Positions 7,717 to 16,533 are shown, counted from the first letter of the stretch. The stretch: 64,000 bases of DNA from Ruegeria atlantica (GCA_013032095.1 WQBJ01000016.1:1-64000); one strand, 5' to 3'. A program made the numbers and translations. Notes: generated by a model from the sequence alone, not told the origin.

Positions 7717-9009
7717 ATGATGCGCCCAGTCGTATTGTTTTTTTCGCTGGTCTTCTCGGTGATTGCTGGAACTACTCAAGCTCAGAGCGTCATTCCTCTT
7801 TCTGAGAAAGGCGGATTATTTGCAGCCTATGTGGTTCCGAGGGATGACTTCGACCGTGTGGACGTGCAGTTAATTGTTCTGTCGGGGGAGTATGATGATC
7901 CGGAACCATCCGGCACGGCTCATTTAACTGAGCACTTGGCCGCGTTTTCAGCGGACGCCACAATACTCAGAAAGCCCCGCGAGCGCGATATCTATGCGAC
8001 AACGCATAACGTATCGACGGTATACACGAATTCCGGCGTACCTTCTGACATAGAAATGTTGTTGCAACTGTCTCGGGCCGTTCTTGACACGCCATCGCTG
8101 CCGGCAGGATTTGCGGAAAGCGAAATTGATATCGTTCAACGAGAAACACAGTTGCGCGAAAGACAGTCTCCGCTCCGCTGGCTCCGAAGAATTGCGCTTC
8201 AAAACCTCTACGGCACTCTGCGCGGTCGGGCAAATAACACCATTAAAGATCTTCCCAAATTGAACCTTGAGAAGGCCTTTCAGTTTCATGAAACACACTA
8301 TGCGCCATCCAATGTGACGTTAATCGTGTCGGGGAAAATTGAACCAGAAAAAGCCGAAGAACTCGTTGCGCGTACATTTGGGGACACAGAACCTTCTGAG
8401 GCGCCTCAGAAACCCTGGTTGGAGCACAAACCGGATCCCGAGTTCAGGTTTATCGAACGCATCAGGTCGGACAAGCTGGCGCATGACACAGTCCAGTTTG
8501 CGAAATTCGTGGACTTCCAAGATCGGTCAACCAGCATTGATATGCAGGGCGCATTTTTCATCGCCAGCGATATTTTGAAAGAAAGGCTCTACAAGGTCCT
8601 GTATTATCAAGACGAGCGCGTTTTCAGCGTCGACGCTGACTGGTTTCTTGCCAAGAATGCTGACTTAGAACTTACCATAGATTTGCACTTGATGCCCGGT
8701 TTCAGCTTGGACGCGGCGCACAGCCATCTGACGGAGACTTTGGCCAATTTGTTGAACGAACCGATCACCAGGGATGAAATCAATCAAGCGCGCCAGGCGC
8801 AGGTCGTCGCGGCCCGGAATGCCACGCGCCGACCCGTAGCGTTTTTATCATTCCTGAAGAATGTGGCTTCTGATGGCTTCCCCCCTATCACCCCGTCGGT
8901 ATTTGTCGACATCTTGAACGATACAACAGATCAGGACGTTATTGATTTTGCCGAAAAGGTCATCAAGCCAGCAGCGACATCTGTCGTGCTGGCCGAAAAA
9001 GCAGAGTAA
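7717..9009 (+). CDS. Exported M16 (insulinase-family) zinc peptidase, catalytic-type subunit
   Basis: The 430-residue protein has a signal peptide (cleavage near AQS, residue 23). The inverted zinc motif HxxEH is present as H69-L-T-E72-H73 ('GTAHLTEHL'), and the third ligand is probably E143 in 'IVQRE' about 70 residues later, so the first domain looks catalytically competent. A second M16 domain follows and carries an R/Y-like segment ('LKERLYKVLYYQDERVFSV'). It acts in the periplasm. AAGGA precedes ATG 7717; ATG 7720 is an alternative start. It is followed after a single base by the second M16 gene, with which it should form a heterodimer as in other split bacterial M16B pairs. Confidence 0.85.
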   Translation: MMRPVVLFFSLVFSVIAGTTQAQSVIPLSEKGGLFAAYVVPRDDFDRVDVQLIVLSGEYDDPEPSGTAHLTEHLAAFSADATILRKPRERDIYATTHNVSTVYTNSGVPSDIEMLLQLSRAVLDTPSLPAGFAESEIDIVQRETQLRERQSPLRWLRRIALQNLYGTLRGRANNTIKDLPKLNLEKAFQFHETHYAPSNVTLIVSGKIEPEKAEELVARTFGDTEPSEAPQKPWLEHKPDPEFRFIERIRSDKLAHDTVQFAKFVDFQDRSTSIDMQGAFFIASDILKERLYKVLYYQDERVFSVDADWFLAKNADLELTIDLHLMPGFSLDAAHSHLTETLANLLNEPITRDEINQARQAQVVAARNATRRPVAFLSFLKNVASDGFPPITPSVFVDILNDTTDQDVIDFAEKVIKPAATSVVLAEKAE

Positions 9010-9010
9010 C

Positions 9011-10399
9011 ATGCAAACACTTAGAGGCCGTTTCATTGCCACTCTCTTTATGGTTCTCAGCCTGCTGTCTGCTCAGCCGGTCCGGGCAGAGCTGATCGCA
9101 ACGACTGGTGATGCGAATATTGCTTTTCTGACGCCTCTGAAGAACGGCATTTCGGAACTTACCTTGGTTTGGCCGATTGATCGACCGACAACAGAACGGG
9201 TTGCCGCCTTGCGTGCTGGTCTCGCAAGCGTCGTGTCAGGAGGAACATCAAGCCGTTCCTCCCACAAGATTGCTAAGTACAAGCAGTTGAAGGGGATCAG
9301 GCATTACGTCGAAACAAGTCGCCATAATCTGATGCTCACTGTCTCGGCGCCAAACGAAGTCTTTCCAGAGACCCTCGTCCACCTCGAAAATCTCTTGCTT
9401 GAGCCGGAATACTCGGACGGCTGGTACGCAAGAGAGCTGCAGTATACCAGCCCTACCAAGTCTACCAGGACCAGAAGGCCAGAGCATGTTCTGAATGAAG
9501 TGGCGGATTTCCTGGAGTACAAACCTGATGAAGCGGAAGCCGAGGTTGGGTATGGCAAATTTCGTTTCGGCCAGCCCATTCAGGCAATCCTAAGATCTGG
9601 AGATCAAGAAGTAGAACGCCGCACCATTCGACTGGTCAACAAGCTTCCCCGCCCGAAGGGAAAGTGGGACTTGCCTTTCGCAAAATGGGCTGAAGCGTTG
9701 ATGGGCTCGAATGAGGTAGCCTTCACCCTTCCGACGGGTGTCATTCACTTTGCCGATCCCGACTCTACCGAGATGTTGATCCTTTTTGTCAAAGCTGAAG
9801 AGTTTGCAGATGAGACTGACCAGGTTGGGACAAATGTCTTGGTGGATTATATTGGTGCCAACCAAGGGTCCGAGATGTTTCGGATCATCCGCCAGGAAAT
9901 GCGCGCGGCTTACGATCCACGCTCAGACTTCGTTGTCATGGGTAAGAAGAAGGCGATTATCTCACTAAGTGCGACAGTTGAGGCGGTAAGGTGGCCCGAG
10001 ATTCATGAGAAAATAAGGGGCATTTACCAGAGTGTCCGCAGCGGGAAGATTGAACAGGAAGGTTTGGAGATTCAGTTCGGTCAGTTGGACCGGACTTACT
10101 ATAGCGAGTTTTTCACTGAGCCTGTCTGGGGAACGCGGCAATACCTGCACGAGTATCCCGAGGGTGCAGACGGTACTATCGAAATTCCGCTTTTCGGTGT
10201 GTTTCAAACACTGTCGTTGGAGAAGACGGCCGCAAACTCACATGGGCTTTTGCCGCCTTTGGAGGATTTCCTTCTCATTCTGATCGGAGGAGGAAACTCC
10301 CCTTCGGACACCATGCAGTCACAAGGTTATTGTTCGCTGCCGAAAAGCACGCCCTTAAGGTTTTGCCTTGATGTTCTTTCCAACGCTGAAAACTTATAG
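9011..10399 (+). CDS. Exported M16-family partner subunit lacking the zinc motif
   Basis: It starts one base after the stop of the preceding M16 gene (TAAC-ATG), so the pair is an operon. The 462-residue product has a signal peptide (cleavage after 'PVRA', about residue 26). No HxxEH motif occurs in the N-terminal domain, but the second domain has the R/Y-type segment 'MFRIIRQEMRAAYDPRSDF' (about residues 297-315) that in M16B partners helps hold the substrate near the partner's zinc. It is therefore the non-catalytic half of a two-protein periplasmic peptidase. The C-terminal about 60 residues contain two Cys and no known motif. The substrate is unknown. Confidence 0.75.
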   Translation: MQTLRGRFIATLFMVLSLLSAQPVRAELIATTGDANIAFLTPLKNGISELTLVWPIDRPTTERVAALRAGLASVVSGGTSSRSSHKIAKYKQLKGIRHYVETSRHNLMLTVSAPNEVFPETLVHLENLLLEPEYSDGWYARELQYTSPTKSTRTRRPEHVLNEVADFLEYKPDEAEAEVGYGKFRFGQPIQAILRSGDQEVERRTIRLVNKLPRPKGKWDLPFAKWAEALMGSNEVAFTLPTGVIHFADPDSTEMLILFVKAEEFADETDQVGTNVLVDYIGANQGSEMFRIIRQEMRAAYDPRSDFVVMGKKKAIISLSATVEAVRWPEIHEKIRGIYQSVRSGKIEQEGLEIQFGQLDRTYYSEFFTEPVWGTRQYLHEYPEGADGTIEIPLFGVFQTLSLEKTAANSHGLLPPLEDFLLILIGGGNSPSDTMQSQGYCSLPKSTPLRFCLDVLSNAENL

Positions 10400-10495
10400 G
10401 TGAAACGCAGTTGTAGTTCTAACGGCAGACTAGCCTATGCAAAGCTAATATTCCGTTCAAATCAGCCAGAAGGGTTTAGAGCAGCTTCCCGCAAT

Positions 10496-10605
10496 TTGGG
10501 CTCACTGCAGCCGTTCTCTGCGGCACGGTCATACCAGTGCTATGAGCTCTGAACTGCCGTCGATCACACTTCGGTTTTTTGCAAGTGCGGCACGTAGCGA
10601 ACCGC
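10496..10605. repeat. Dispersed intergenic repeat, copy 1
   Basis: It opens with TTGGGCTCACTGCAGCCGTT followed by CTCTGCGG, continues to 'TATGAGCTC', 'TGCCGTCGATCACACTTCGG' and ends near 'GCGAACCGC'. The order of blocks matches copies at 12251, 15422 and (shorter) 15992. The gap 10400-10938 holds this repeat and no other feature I can support. Confidence 0.55.
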
Positions 10606-10938
10606 GTATTCCGGACGTTTGGAACCAAGTGGCAATTGGCAGGTGAGCGGAAGAGCTGTCATTCTCGTCCAACCTTCGGATGACACGAGAGCCCCAAAGC
10701 AGTAATTGGTGGAGTACGTTTCAAATTCATCCTACTTGCACCTGTCCGAACCAAGGCCTTTTCCTGCTAGAGAAAACACTGACCCTAGAGCAGGCGTCCA
10801 ACTATTACGGGGTCCCGTGCTCAAGAACTGGATTTGCCCAAAAAGTTTACCCGAACCGCAAGTACTGAACTTCGGACTTATTTGGTGATTTCAGCTGTTT
10901 GCGATAAACTATCTCCAATTATTTTGGAGCCCGTTTTT

Positions 10939-11997
10939 ATGCCTGCATTTCGTGAGGAATTGGTCAGAGCGTTCCCAGACGTATCTGCACTCAGGGAACT
11001 CCCCGAGCTATCATCCGATGAACAACAAAGAAGAATGTCCGAATTTGTGGCGGGCTGGGATGCTTCAAGCGTCCCAAAACTTCATCCCCTGCCATGGCAC
11101 ATCGCGATTCAACGCAAAATTTCCGGACCCGTACGTGAGTTGAAAAAGGGTTACGATGCTGTCGCTGAAGCGGTGAGAGTTCTGCTTAGCGAGCGAAAGA
11201 CAGGCGACGAATTTGTCCTTGAAGGCGCTGGAGGACCAACAAGTACCGGAGGTGGAAGGGACAGAGGAAAACCACCTGATGAGTACACAGGGCGTCAGGT
11301 AACGCCTGATGAGGGAGACGATCCTTACTCTGCGGACAATAGGTTTCGACAGGAAATGAGCGCTCGCCTTGCGCAAGTTCAGGGTGATCCTAGCGCCAAC
11401 TCAATGTTTGAAGCGGCCGACACGGACATTAGGAGCAATGGCAGGCCTGCCACGTGGGACGAAGCATACAATCGCGGTTCAGTAATTGTCATAAATAACC
11501 CCGTTTTCAATGATGCCGTCTTCCAAGTCCCGGAGAATAGACGGAGTAAAACGAATACGGCATGGAACATCATTATTGCGATTTACATGGCATATTCCAG
11601 CGCCGTAGGAACGGTTGACGCAACATTTGGCGTCGCCGATCGCGCTTTGGAAATCGTGGAATCCTCCAAGGAACCGGAGACTCCACCAGAGGTTGCGCCA
11701 GTTACCGAAGTTCGCCCGCCGAAAAACGAGCCCCCAGCAGCTAAACCGTTGAATATTGCCGATGGTTTCGACGGTGAGCCGATCGACGTCGTGTTGGTCG
11801 GCACTCAAGGAGGGTTGCATATCCGTGATAAACCCTCAGTAGAGACGGGACAATGGATTGGCAGCTTCATGAATGACGATGAGGGCACTGTGATCGACAT
11901 ATCAAATGGCTGGGCCAAGATCCGCTACTATGGCGAGGGTGGAGTAATCACTGAGGGCTGGATCACATTGGACGGAAACCACTTAAAAGAGCGGTAG
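10939..11997 (+). CDS. SH3-domain protein with Gly/Pro-rich linkers, function unknown
   Basis: The ATG at 10939 is preferred (TTGGAG upstream), giving 352 residues; a start at 10834 would add 35 residues of poor composition. The N-terminal about 85 residues form a compact predicted helical domain ('FREELVRAFPDVSALRELPE'). A low-complexity Gly-rich part follows (about 115-145), then a central region, then a hydrophobic-ish segment (about 210-230), then a Pro-rich linker. The C-terminus is a bacterial SH3-like domain (about 295-350, 'GGLHIRDKPS', 'NGWAKIRYYG', 'EGWI'). No signal peptide. SH3b domains usually bind peptides or peptidoglycan. The N-terminal domain could be an adaptor of the sort linked to effector modules, but that is a guess. 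Confidence 0.6.
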   Translation: MPAFREELVRAFPDVSALRELPELSSDEQQRRMSEFVAGWDASSVPKLHPLPWHIAIQRKISGPVRELKKGYDAVAEAVRVLLSERKTGDEFVLEGAGGPTSTGGGRDRGKPPDEYTGRQVTPDEGDDPYSADNRFRQEMSARLAQVQGDPSANSMFEAADTDIRSNGRPATWDEAYNRGSVIVINNPVFNDAVFQVPENRRSKTNTAWNIIIAIYMAYSSAVGTVDATFGVADRALEIVESSKEPETPPEVAPVTEVRPPKNEPPAAKPLNIADGFDGEPIDVVLVGTQGGLHIRDKPSVETGQWIGSFMNDDEGTVIDISNGWAKIRYYGEGGVITEGWITLDGNHLKER

Positions 11998-12011
11998 ATA
12001 CCATTCCTAAC

Positions 12012-12195
12012 GGTGGCGGGGAAAACCGTGAAGGGTGGTCACTGGACTTCCTGTCCGACACCTTTGGAACGTCGCACCGGTTCCGCATTCTTGCTGTGAA
12101 CGGCGAGCTGCCGCGAGAACCTCAGCCTGATTGCCGACACCAGCATCTCACGCGCCCGTAAGGCGCGGGGATTGGATAGCGATCCTTTAACCTGA
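12012..12195 (+). pseudogene. IS3-family transposase (OrfB) remnant with frameshift
   Basis: From 12036 one frame reads 'WSLDFLSDTFGTSHRFRILA', the conserved DDE-region start of IS3-family (IS407/IS511-like) OrfB. At about 12100 the frame shifts, and the +2 frame continues 'CRENLSLIADTSISRARKAR' followed by GLD and a TGA at 12193. In intact copies these two blocks are contiguous ('...VLAVVDD..RECL.LVADTS.SG.RVAREL'). The rest of the transposase and the terminal inverted repeats are absent. It starts immediately after the stop of the SH3-domain gene. It records an old insertion event and is non-functional. Confidence 0.7.
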
Positions 12196-12250
12196 CAGGG
12201 TCCATCCCCAGCTTAAGCGGACCTTCGGTCGTTGCGCATCATCGGTCGAA

Positions 12251-12369
12251 GTGGGCTCACTGCGGACGTTCTCTGCGTTGAGCCTGAGCAGGTCCTTTGA
12301 GCCCCAACCTGCCGTTGATCCTATTTCCACTTTTCGCACATGCAGCGGACCGCAAACCGCATAAAGCGG
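12251..12369. repeat. Dispersed intergenic repeat, copy 2
   Basis: GTGGGCTCACTGCGGACGTT is followed by CTCTGCGTTGAGCCTGAGCA, 'TTTGAGCCCC', 'CTGCCGTTGATCC', 'TTTCGCACATGC' and 'GCAAACCGC'. It is closest to copy 3 (15422). It lies 55 bases after the transposase remnant. The region 12370-12681 shows no convincing gene. Confidence 0.6.
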
Positions 12370-12681
12370 TCGTTCACAGTCCAGGGCTGGATGGCTTGTG
12401 AGCGGACGAAGCTGCCATTGGCCGACCTTCTTCCAGAGTCCGCTTTGGTGTCACATACCCAGGTCGGCAGTATCGTTTAATGGCGCGACTAATCCTGTAG
12501 TTCGCTTCATGTACGCCAAAGACGGCTGTCTGCGAGTATTGGTGGAAAACTCAGTGTGCGCTTGTTTGACAGGCATCAAAACTGTGTAATTATTGAATGT
12601 GAGGGAAGGTCCGCTCCTTGGATCCAGGCCTCAGCTGTATCCGAATGGCGGGCTTCAAATTCCAATCGGAGGGAAGCGCGA

Positions 12682-13242
12682 ATGATACGTTCCACAAGCC
12701 GTGTTCTAGCATGTATTGCTGCGGTACTGCTGGTCAAAGCTGCTACTGCGGAAGAGAAAAGTATTCAACTTTTGTTTGTTCAGACTTCCGAAAGTATCGA
12801 AGTCGACGAGGGCAATAAGACCGTCAGGTTGGTCAATATTGACCCGCAGACTGTTTATTTTTCCGACCGCCCATACCGCAAGGCCGGGCATATATCGATG
12901 GACAAGTATCTGGAAGCGTGGACAGAGGTTGACGGAAACTTCAGCGAGACGCCGCCCAATGCGGCATTGTCGGTATTTGAGGCCGGACAAGACGAGAATT
13001 CGCTGGTGGTTCTGGAGTTGTTCGAACCTGTCGTCGAAGGCGCGGATCTGATCTACCGCTACGTTGTGCTCGATGGGGAATTGCCTGCAAGCGGCGGACC
13101 GGCAGCACTCTTTATTGACACAATCGGGCCCGGCGGAGGTGTAGGGCGGGGATTTCATGGTGTCGGCGTCGGACGGAGAGGGCCGGGCGTCGCTGGCTGG
13201 GCCGGCGTAGCCTCGAGTTCCGAAGAGTCTGACGACAATTAG
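12682..13242 (+). CDS. Hypothetical exported protein of the porin-linked set
   Basis: ATG 12682 with GGAGGG about 8 bases upstream gives 186 residues. The signal peptide is clear ('VLACIAAVLLVKAATA', cleavage before EEK). The mature part (about 30-145) is a soluble domain with recognisable block 'VRLVNIDPQTVYFSDRP' and 'GADLIYRYVVLDGELP', which I associate with a family of small exported hypotheticals in environmental bacteria without a known role. The tail (about 150-180) is Gly-rich. It is the first of three same-strand exported proteins (next at 13343 and the porin at 14059), which may work together at the cell envelope. Confidence 0.7.
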   Translation: MIRSTSRVLACIAAVLLVKAATAEEKSIQLLFVQTSESIEVDEGNKTVRLVNIDPQTVYFSDRPYRKAGHISMDKYLEAWTEVDGNFSETPPNAALSVFEAGQDENSLVVLELFEPVVEGADLIYRYVVLDGELPASGGPAALFIDTIGPGGGVGRGFHGVGVGRRGPGVAGWAGVASSSEESDDN

Positions 13243-13342
13243 GCGTCTGTGAAAGTAAATAGGCGAAATCAATGCATTAGGCTATCCTCACATCATTGAA
13301 ACCTCGCCCCAACACATGGTTTGTTTCTTATGGGAGGGAAAA

Positions 13343-14062
13343 ATGACCAAACTCGATACTGTTGATCCGCGTATTCTAAGCGTAGGCCGGACGATATTTG
13401 GTATCGTAATTGCTTCAGTTTCGGCCGGATTTTCGGCGGCGGAAGAGAAATTGGAACCTATCGAGCTCAATGACATACGCGGAATGCGCTATTGTGAGTT
13501 TCTTCTGATTTTTGACGACCGGGTTGACATCTATAACACCAGCGCTTCGGCTGGTTGCCCGGAGGAGCTTTGGAAAGCCATTGATATCGAAGAACTGGCA
13601 GACGCGCACGGCGCCAGCAAAGCCCAGCTTAACGGGCCGCATTTCTGGGCAATGGATGACCAGACGGTTGGCTTGGGAGACACAAAGACGTTTAGCGGAA
13701 TCGATGCGCGCTATGCAGCAACACTGCCGCTGTCAGCGGTGGGTTCCGGTCAGGGTGCTGATCCCTACAAACCCTACACAGCGGCAAAGCTGCAAACGAT
13801 GGTCTTCAAAGCCGGTAGCCCGGTCTACGAACTGGTCGATTCCGAAGGCAACACATACATTCTGAACGCATATGGCGCAAAAGTGATAGACGGTGACCCA
13901 GCAAACCTCGCAAGCCAACTGAAGCCTGCAGAAGGATGGAGCTTTCAGGTCAACATCCCCTCGGAAGATCTGACCATTAAAGGAAGTACCGACACGCCCG
14001 TGCATATGGTTGGCGACGACATGCACCAGTATTACACACTCACCGGAACTGAGGCCAAATGA
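13343..14062 (+). CDS. Hypothetical exported protein translationally coupled to porin
   Basis: ATG 13343 with GGGAGGG upstream gives 239 residues; an upstream start at 13316 would bury that site. A hydrophobic export signal ends near residue 33 ('GIVIASVSAGFSAAEE'). The mature protein contains two Cys near the start ('MRYCEF', 'SAGCPEEL') that may pair, and a beta-rich C-terminal half ('KAGSPVYELVDSEGNTYIL'). Its stop overlaps the porin start (ATGA, 14059-14062), so both are made together. No domain name can be assigned; I think it is a periplasmic partner of the porin. Confidence 0.7.
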   Translation: MTKLDTVDPRILSVGRTIFGIVIASVSAGFSAAEEKLEPIELNDIRGMRYCEFLLIFDDRVDIYNTSASAGCPEELWKAIDIEELADAHGASKAQLNGPHFWAMDDQTVGLGDTKTFSGIDARYAATLPLSAVGSGQGADPYKPYTAAKLQTMVFKAGSPVYELVDSEGNTYILNAYGAKVIDGDPANLASQLKPAEGWSFQVNIPSEDLTIKGSTDTPVHMVGDDMHQYYTLTGTEAK

Positions 14063-15366
14063 CACTGGAAGCACTTAGATGCGTTTCGCCAGTTGTTCGG
14101 CCGGTAACCAGCAGCGCAGTTCTGATTTTTCTGACCAGCTTGGGCGCAAGCGCTCAATCCAGTTCGACAGACCAGAGCCAGACGCTGTCCGGGTATAGTG
14201 AACCGGCGAGCCTTGAAACAGGTGACAGCGTTACAGAAGATCTCTGGATCGACAACCACCGGGTTGATGGCCTTCTCGCCTTCCCAAGACTCCAGAAGTT
14301 CTTTTCGCCCTGGTTTGATTGGAAAAAACGGGTCAATGACAAGTACGGGTTGGAGCTTGGGTTCAGCTATCAAACCCTGCGTCAGGAGGTGAACAGAACG
14401 CTGGGCGAAGACAATGCTGCTGCCGTCCGGTTGCAACTCCAGGGGGCATGGACCTTGGTGGGACGCAACACCAAAAACGTTGGCAAGCTGACCTTTCGGC
14501 TAGAGGAGCGCACCACGCTTGGGACGTCTATCGCACCAACCAGCCTTGCGTTTCAATACGGTGGCATCGCACCTTCCGGCGGTTTTAGTGATTTCGGCTT
14601 TGCTTTCACTGAACTTGCCTGGCGTCAAGCTTTGGCAGAAGGGCGCTTTCGGTTCGTAATTGGCAAGATCAGCGCCTTGTCCTGGTACAATGGCCATGCA
14701 TTGTCTTCGAGCTTGCGCGGGTTCCAAAACCTCGCCTTGCAAAGCAGTTTGACCAAGCCTTCTCCCGGTCGAGGAATTGGCGGCGGCGTAGCTTATGAGT
14801 TTACACCTCACTTCGGCGTGGTGGCTGGTATACATGACGCAAACGCCAAAACGGCCGGAAATCCCTTCGACACGATAGGTGAAAAAGAGTTCTATCAGTC
14901 GATTGAGTTCCGATATTGGCCGACTACACCGGATAGACGTCGCTGGGATGTAGTTCGCTTGCAGTTCTGGCACCAGGACGCGTTGGAGGCCAAGGGCGTT
15001 CCCGCTGGAAAGGGAGTCACGTTCCTGGCCAGCAGGCTCTACAACGATAAGTGGTTCCCGTTCTTCATGGCTGGTCACTCGGACGGTAATGCATCGCTGA
15101 TGAAGACTGACGTGACCGCTGGGCTCGGCATCGCCATTGATACAGAGCATCGGGTCGCCAGCGATCTTATTGGCTTGGGCGTCAGCTGGGGCGACCCGCC
15201 GAATCCAGCGTTGCGTGATCAAATCACAACCGAGGCGTTCTATCGATTTACCCTGGTCCAGAACTTTGTGATTACTCCATCAATTCAGTGGGTCAAATAC
15301 CCCGCCGCCACCACCGCCTTTGATGATGTTCTAACCGCGAGTATCCGTTTGCGCGTGACTTTCTAA
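14059..15366 (+). CDS. OprB-like carbohydrate-selective porin
   Basis: The 435-residue outer-membrane protein has a long N-terminal export signal ending near 'LGASAQ' (residue 33). The rest is made of alternating amphipathic strands rich in aromatic and Gly residues and finishes with a terminal Phe ('RLRVTF'), the usual outer-membrane insertion signal. Segments such as 'LEERTTLG', 'FRFVIGKISALSWYNGHALSS' and 'VGVSWGDP'-like 'LGVSWGDPPNP' fit the OprB family of monomeric sugar porins. It overlaps the upstream exported-protein gene by 4 bases. The substrate is not evident; no sugar transporter is adjacent. Confidence 0.8.
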   Translation: MTLEALRCVSPVVRPVTSSAVLIFLTSLGASAQSSSTDQSQTLSGYSEPASLETGDSVTEDLWIDNHRVDGLLAFPRLQKFFSPWFDWKKRVNDKYGLELGFSYQTLRQEVNRTLGEDNAAAVRLQLQGAWTLVGRNTKNVGKLTFRLEERTTLGTSIAPTSLAFQYGGIAPSGGFSDFGFAFTELAWRQALAEGRFRFVIGKISALSWYNGHALSSSLRGFQNLALQSSLTKPSPGRGIGGGVAYEFTPHFGVVAGIHDANAKTAGNPFDTIGEKEFYQSIEFRYWPTTPDRRRWDVVRLQFWHQDALEAKGVPAGKGVTFLASRLYNDKWFPFFMAGHSDGNASLMKTDVTAGLGIAIDTEHRVASDLIGLGVSWGDPPNPALRDQITTEAFYRFTLVQNFVITPSIQWVKYPAATTAFDDVLTASIRLRVTF

Positions 15367-15421
15367 TTCGTCCGTTATGTACTGATTTGCGGGCATTCGT
15401 AGGAGGCGCGGCGCCCAGTAA

Positions 15422-15541
15422 ATGGGCTCACTGTGGACGTTCTCTGCGTTGAGCCTGAACAGGCCTATGAGCCCTTACCGGACCTTGATCACACCTCGGT
15501 CTTTCGCTCATGCGGCAGGTCGCGAACCGCTGCAGAAACGG
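15422..15541. repeat. Dispersed intergenic repeat, copy 3
   Basis: ATGGGCTCACTGTGGACGTT, CTCTGCGTTGAGCCTGAACA, 'TATGAGCCC', 'ACCTTGATCACACCTCGG', 'TTTCGCTCATGCGGC' and 'GCGAACCGC' follow in the same order as in copies 1 and 2. It begins 55 bases after the porin stop. Confidence 0.6.
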
Positions 15542-15637
15542 CACGACCAGGTGGCGATACGTTGTAGGAGTAACAATGGCGTCGGAATGGACCCGTGTTA
15601 GACTAAGAACTCAGGTTTAGCGTTTGTGAGATTGCAG

Positions 15638-15955
15638 ATGATAGTCAAAATTTGGGTCAACTGCCCATCCGAGAAAGTCGCTGACCAGATCGCGGACAGG
15701 CTTCTTGAAGAGCGTTTGGTTTCCTCATCGAACCGCTACACTGCAACTAGCAGTAAATACCTCTGGAAGGGAAAAATCGTAACCGCGCGGGAGGTCCCAC
15801 TTCTGCTGAAGACCCGAAAAGAGCTTTTTGGCGTAGTCGTTGAAGCGATCCGCAGGATGCACCCTTATGAGACGCCCAGTATTCTCTCGATTGATGTTGA
15901 CCAAGCCAACGGTGAATATCTTGAATGGATGATTGAAAGCACGCGCGAGATCTAA
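15638..15955 (+). CDS. cutA: CutA-like protein
   Basis: The 105-residue protein matches the CutA1 family along its whole length. It has 'VNCPSEKVADQIADRLLEER' near the start, the 'YLWKGKIV' and 'EVPLLLKTRKELF' blocks, then 'HPYETPSILSIDV' and a C-terminal 'NGEYLEWM'. CutA forms a very stable trimer of ferredoxin-like folds, cytosolic; the old link to divalent-metal tolerance is only partly supported. The usual Cys in the 'LAACVN' stretch is replaced here by 'VSSSNR', which removes a putative metal ligand. ATG 15638 is chosen by alignment to the family; GTG 15626 is possible. It stands alone between repeat copies. Confidence 0.85.
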   Translation: MIVKIWVNCPSEKVADQIADRLLEERLVSSSNRYTATSSKYLWKGKIVTAREVPLLLKTRKELFGVVVEAIRRMHPYETPSILSIDVDQANGEYLEWMIESTREI

Positions 15956-15991
15956 CCAAAGCTCAAAATAACGGCCTATAACCGCTGTATC

Positions 15992-16056
15992 TTTGGGCTC
16001 ACTACCGACTTTCTCTGCGGCGAGCTCGGGCAAGCAGATGAGCCCTTACCGGACAC
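15992..16056. repeat. Dispersed intergenic repeat, copy 4 (short)
   Basis: TTTGGGCTCACTACCGACTT, TCTCTGCGGCGAGCTCGG and 'GATGAGCCCTTACCGGAC' correspond to the first half of copies 1-3; the second half is missing or too diverged. The rest of the gap to 16533 has only a short open stretch of doubtful meaning (16312-16458). Confidence 0.5.
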
Positions 16057-16533
16057 TACTGTTGAATTGGAATGTTGCCAGTGCAATCGGCCGCTAGCAC
16101 TGCCCAGACCGGTCATTGCCGTGCGAGCAGACTGCTGCGGTCGCATTCGACAGGTAGGCCCTGAATGCGGACCTTGGCTCGGACTATCGAAAGACACCTT
16201 TGATTAGATTGCGGGCGCTTGGCTCGCAGCAAGGTTGGTTGAAACCTCAAAGATCGAGCTTTAGCGTAATGCATATGGCATCAACAGAGCAGATACTGGC
16301 TGCGGTCCTAGAGTTCTTTCTATCGACCGCTGAACGAGATCAATTCAACGGGTTACGAGCCAAGCGCGACTGTTTACCTGATCGTGAATCAGGCGGTTTC
16401 TTTGTCCGAAGCGGAACAGCTTCTGCTGGAAGAGATGCAACGGGAATGGGCTGGGTAGTGGAACGGCAACTTCGGACCGTTCCGCGCTTCATAGGACGGG
16501 TATGAAAGAGCACGCGAGGAACAAAAAACCTCT

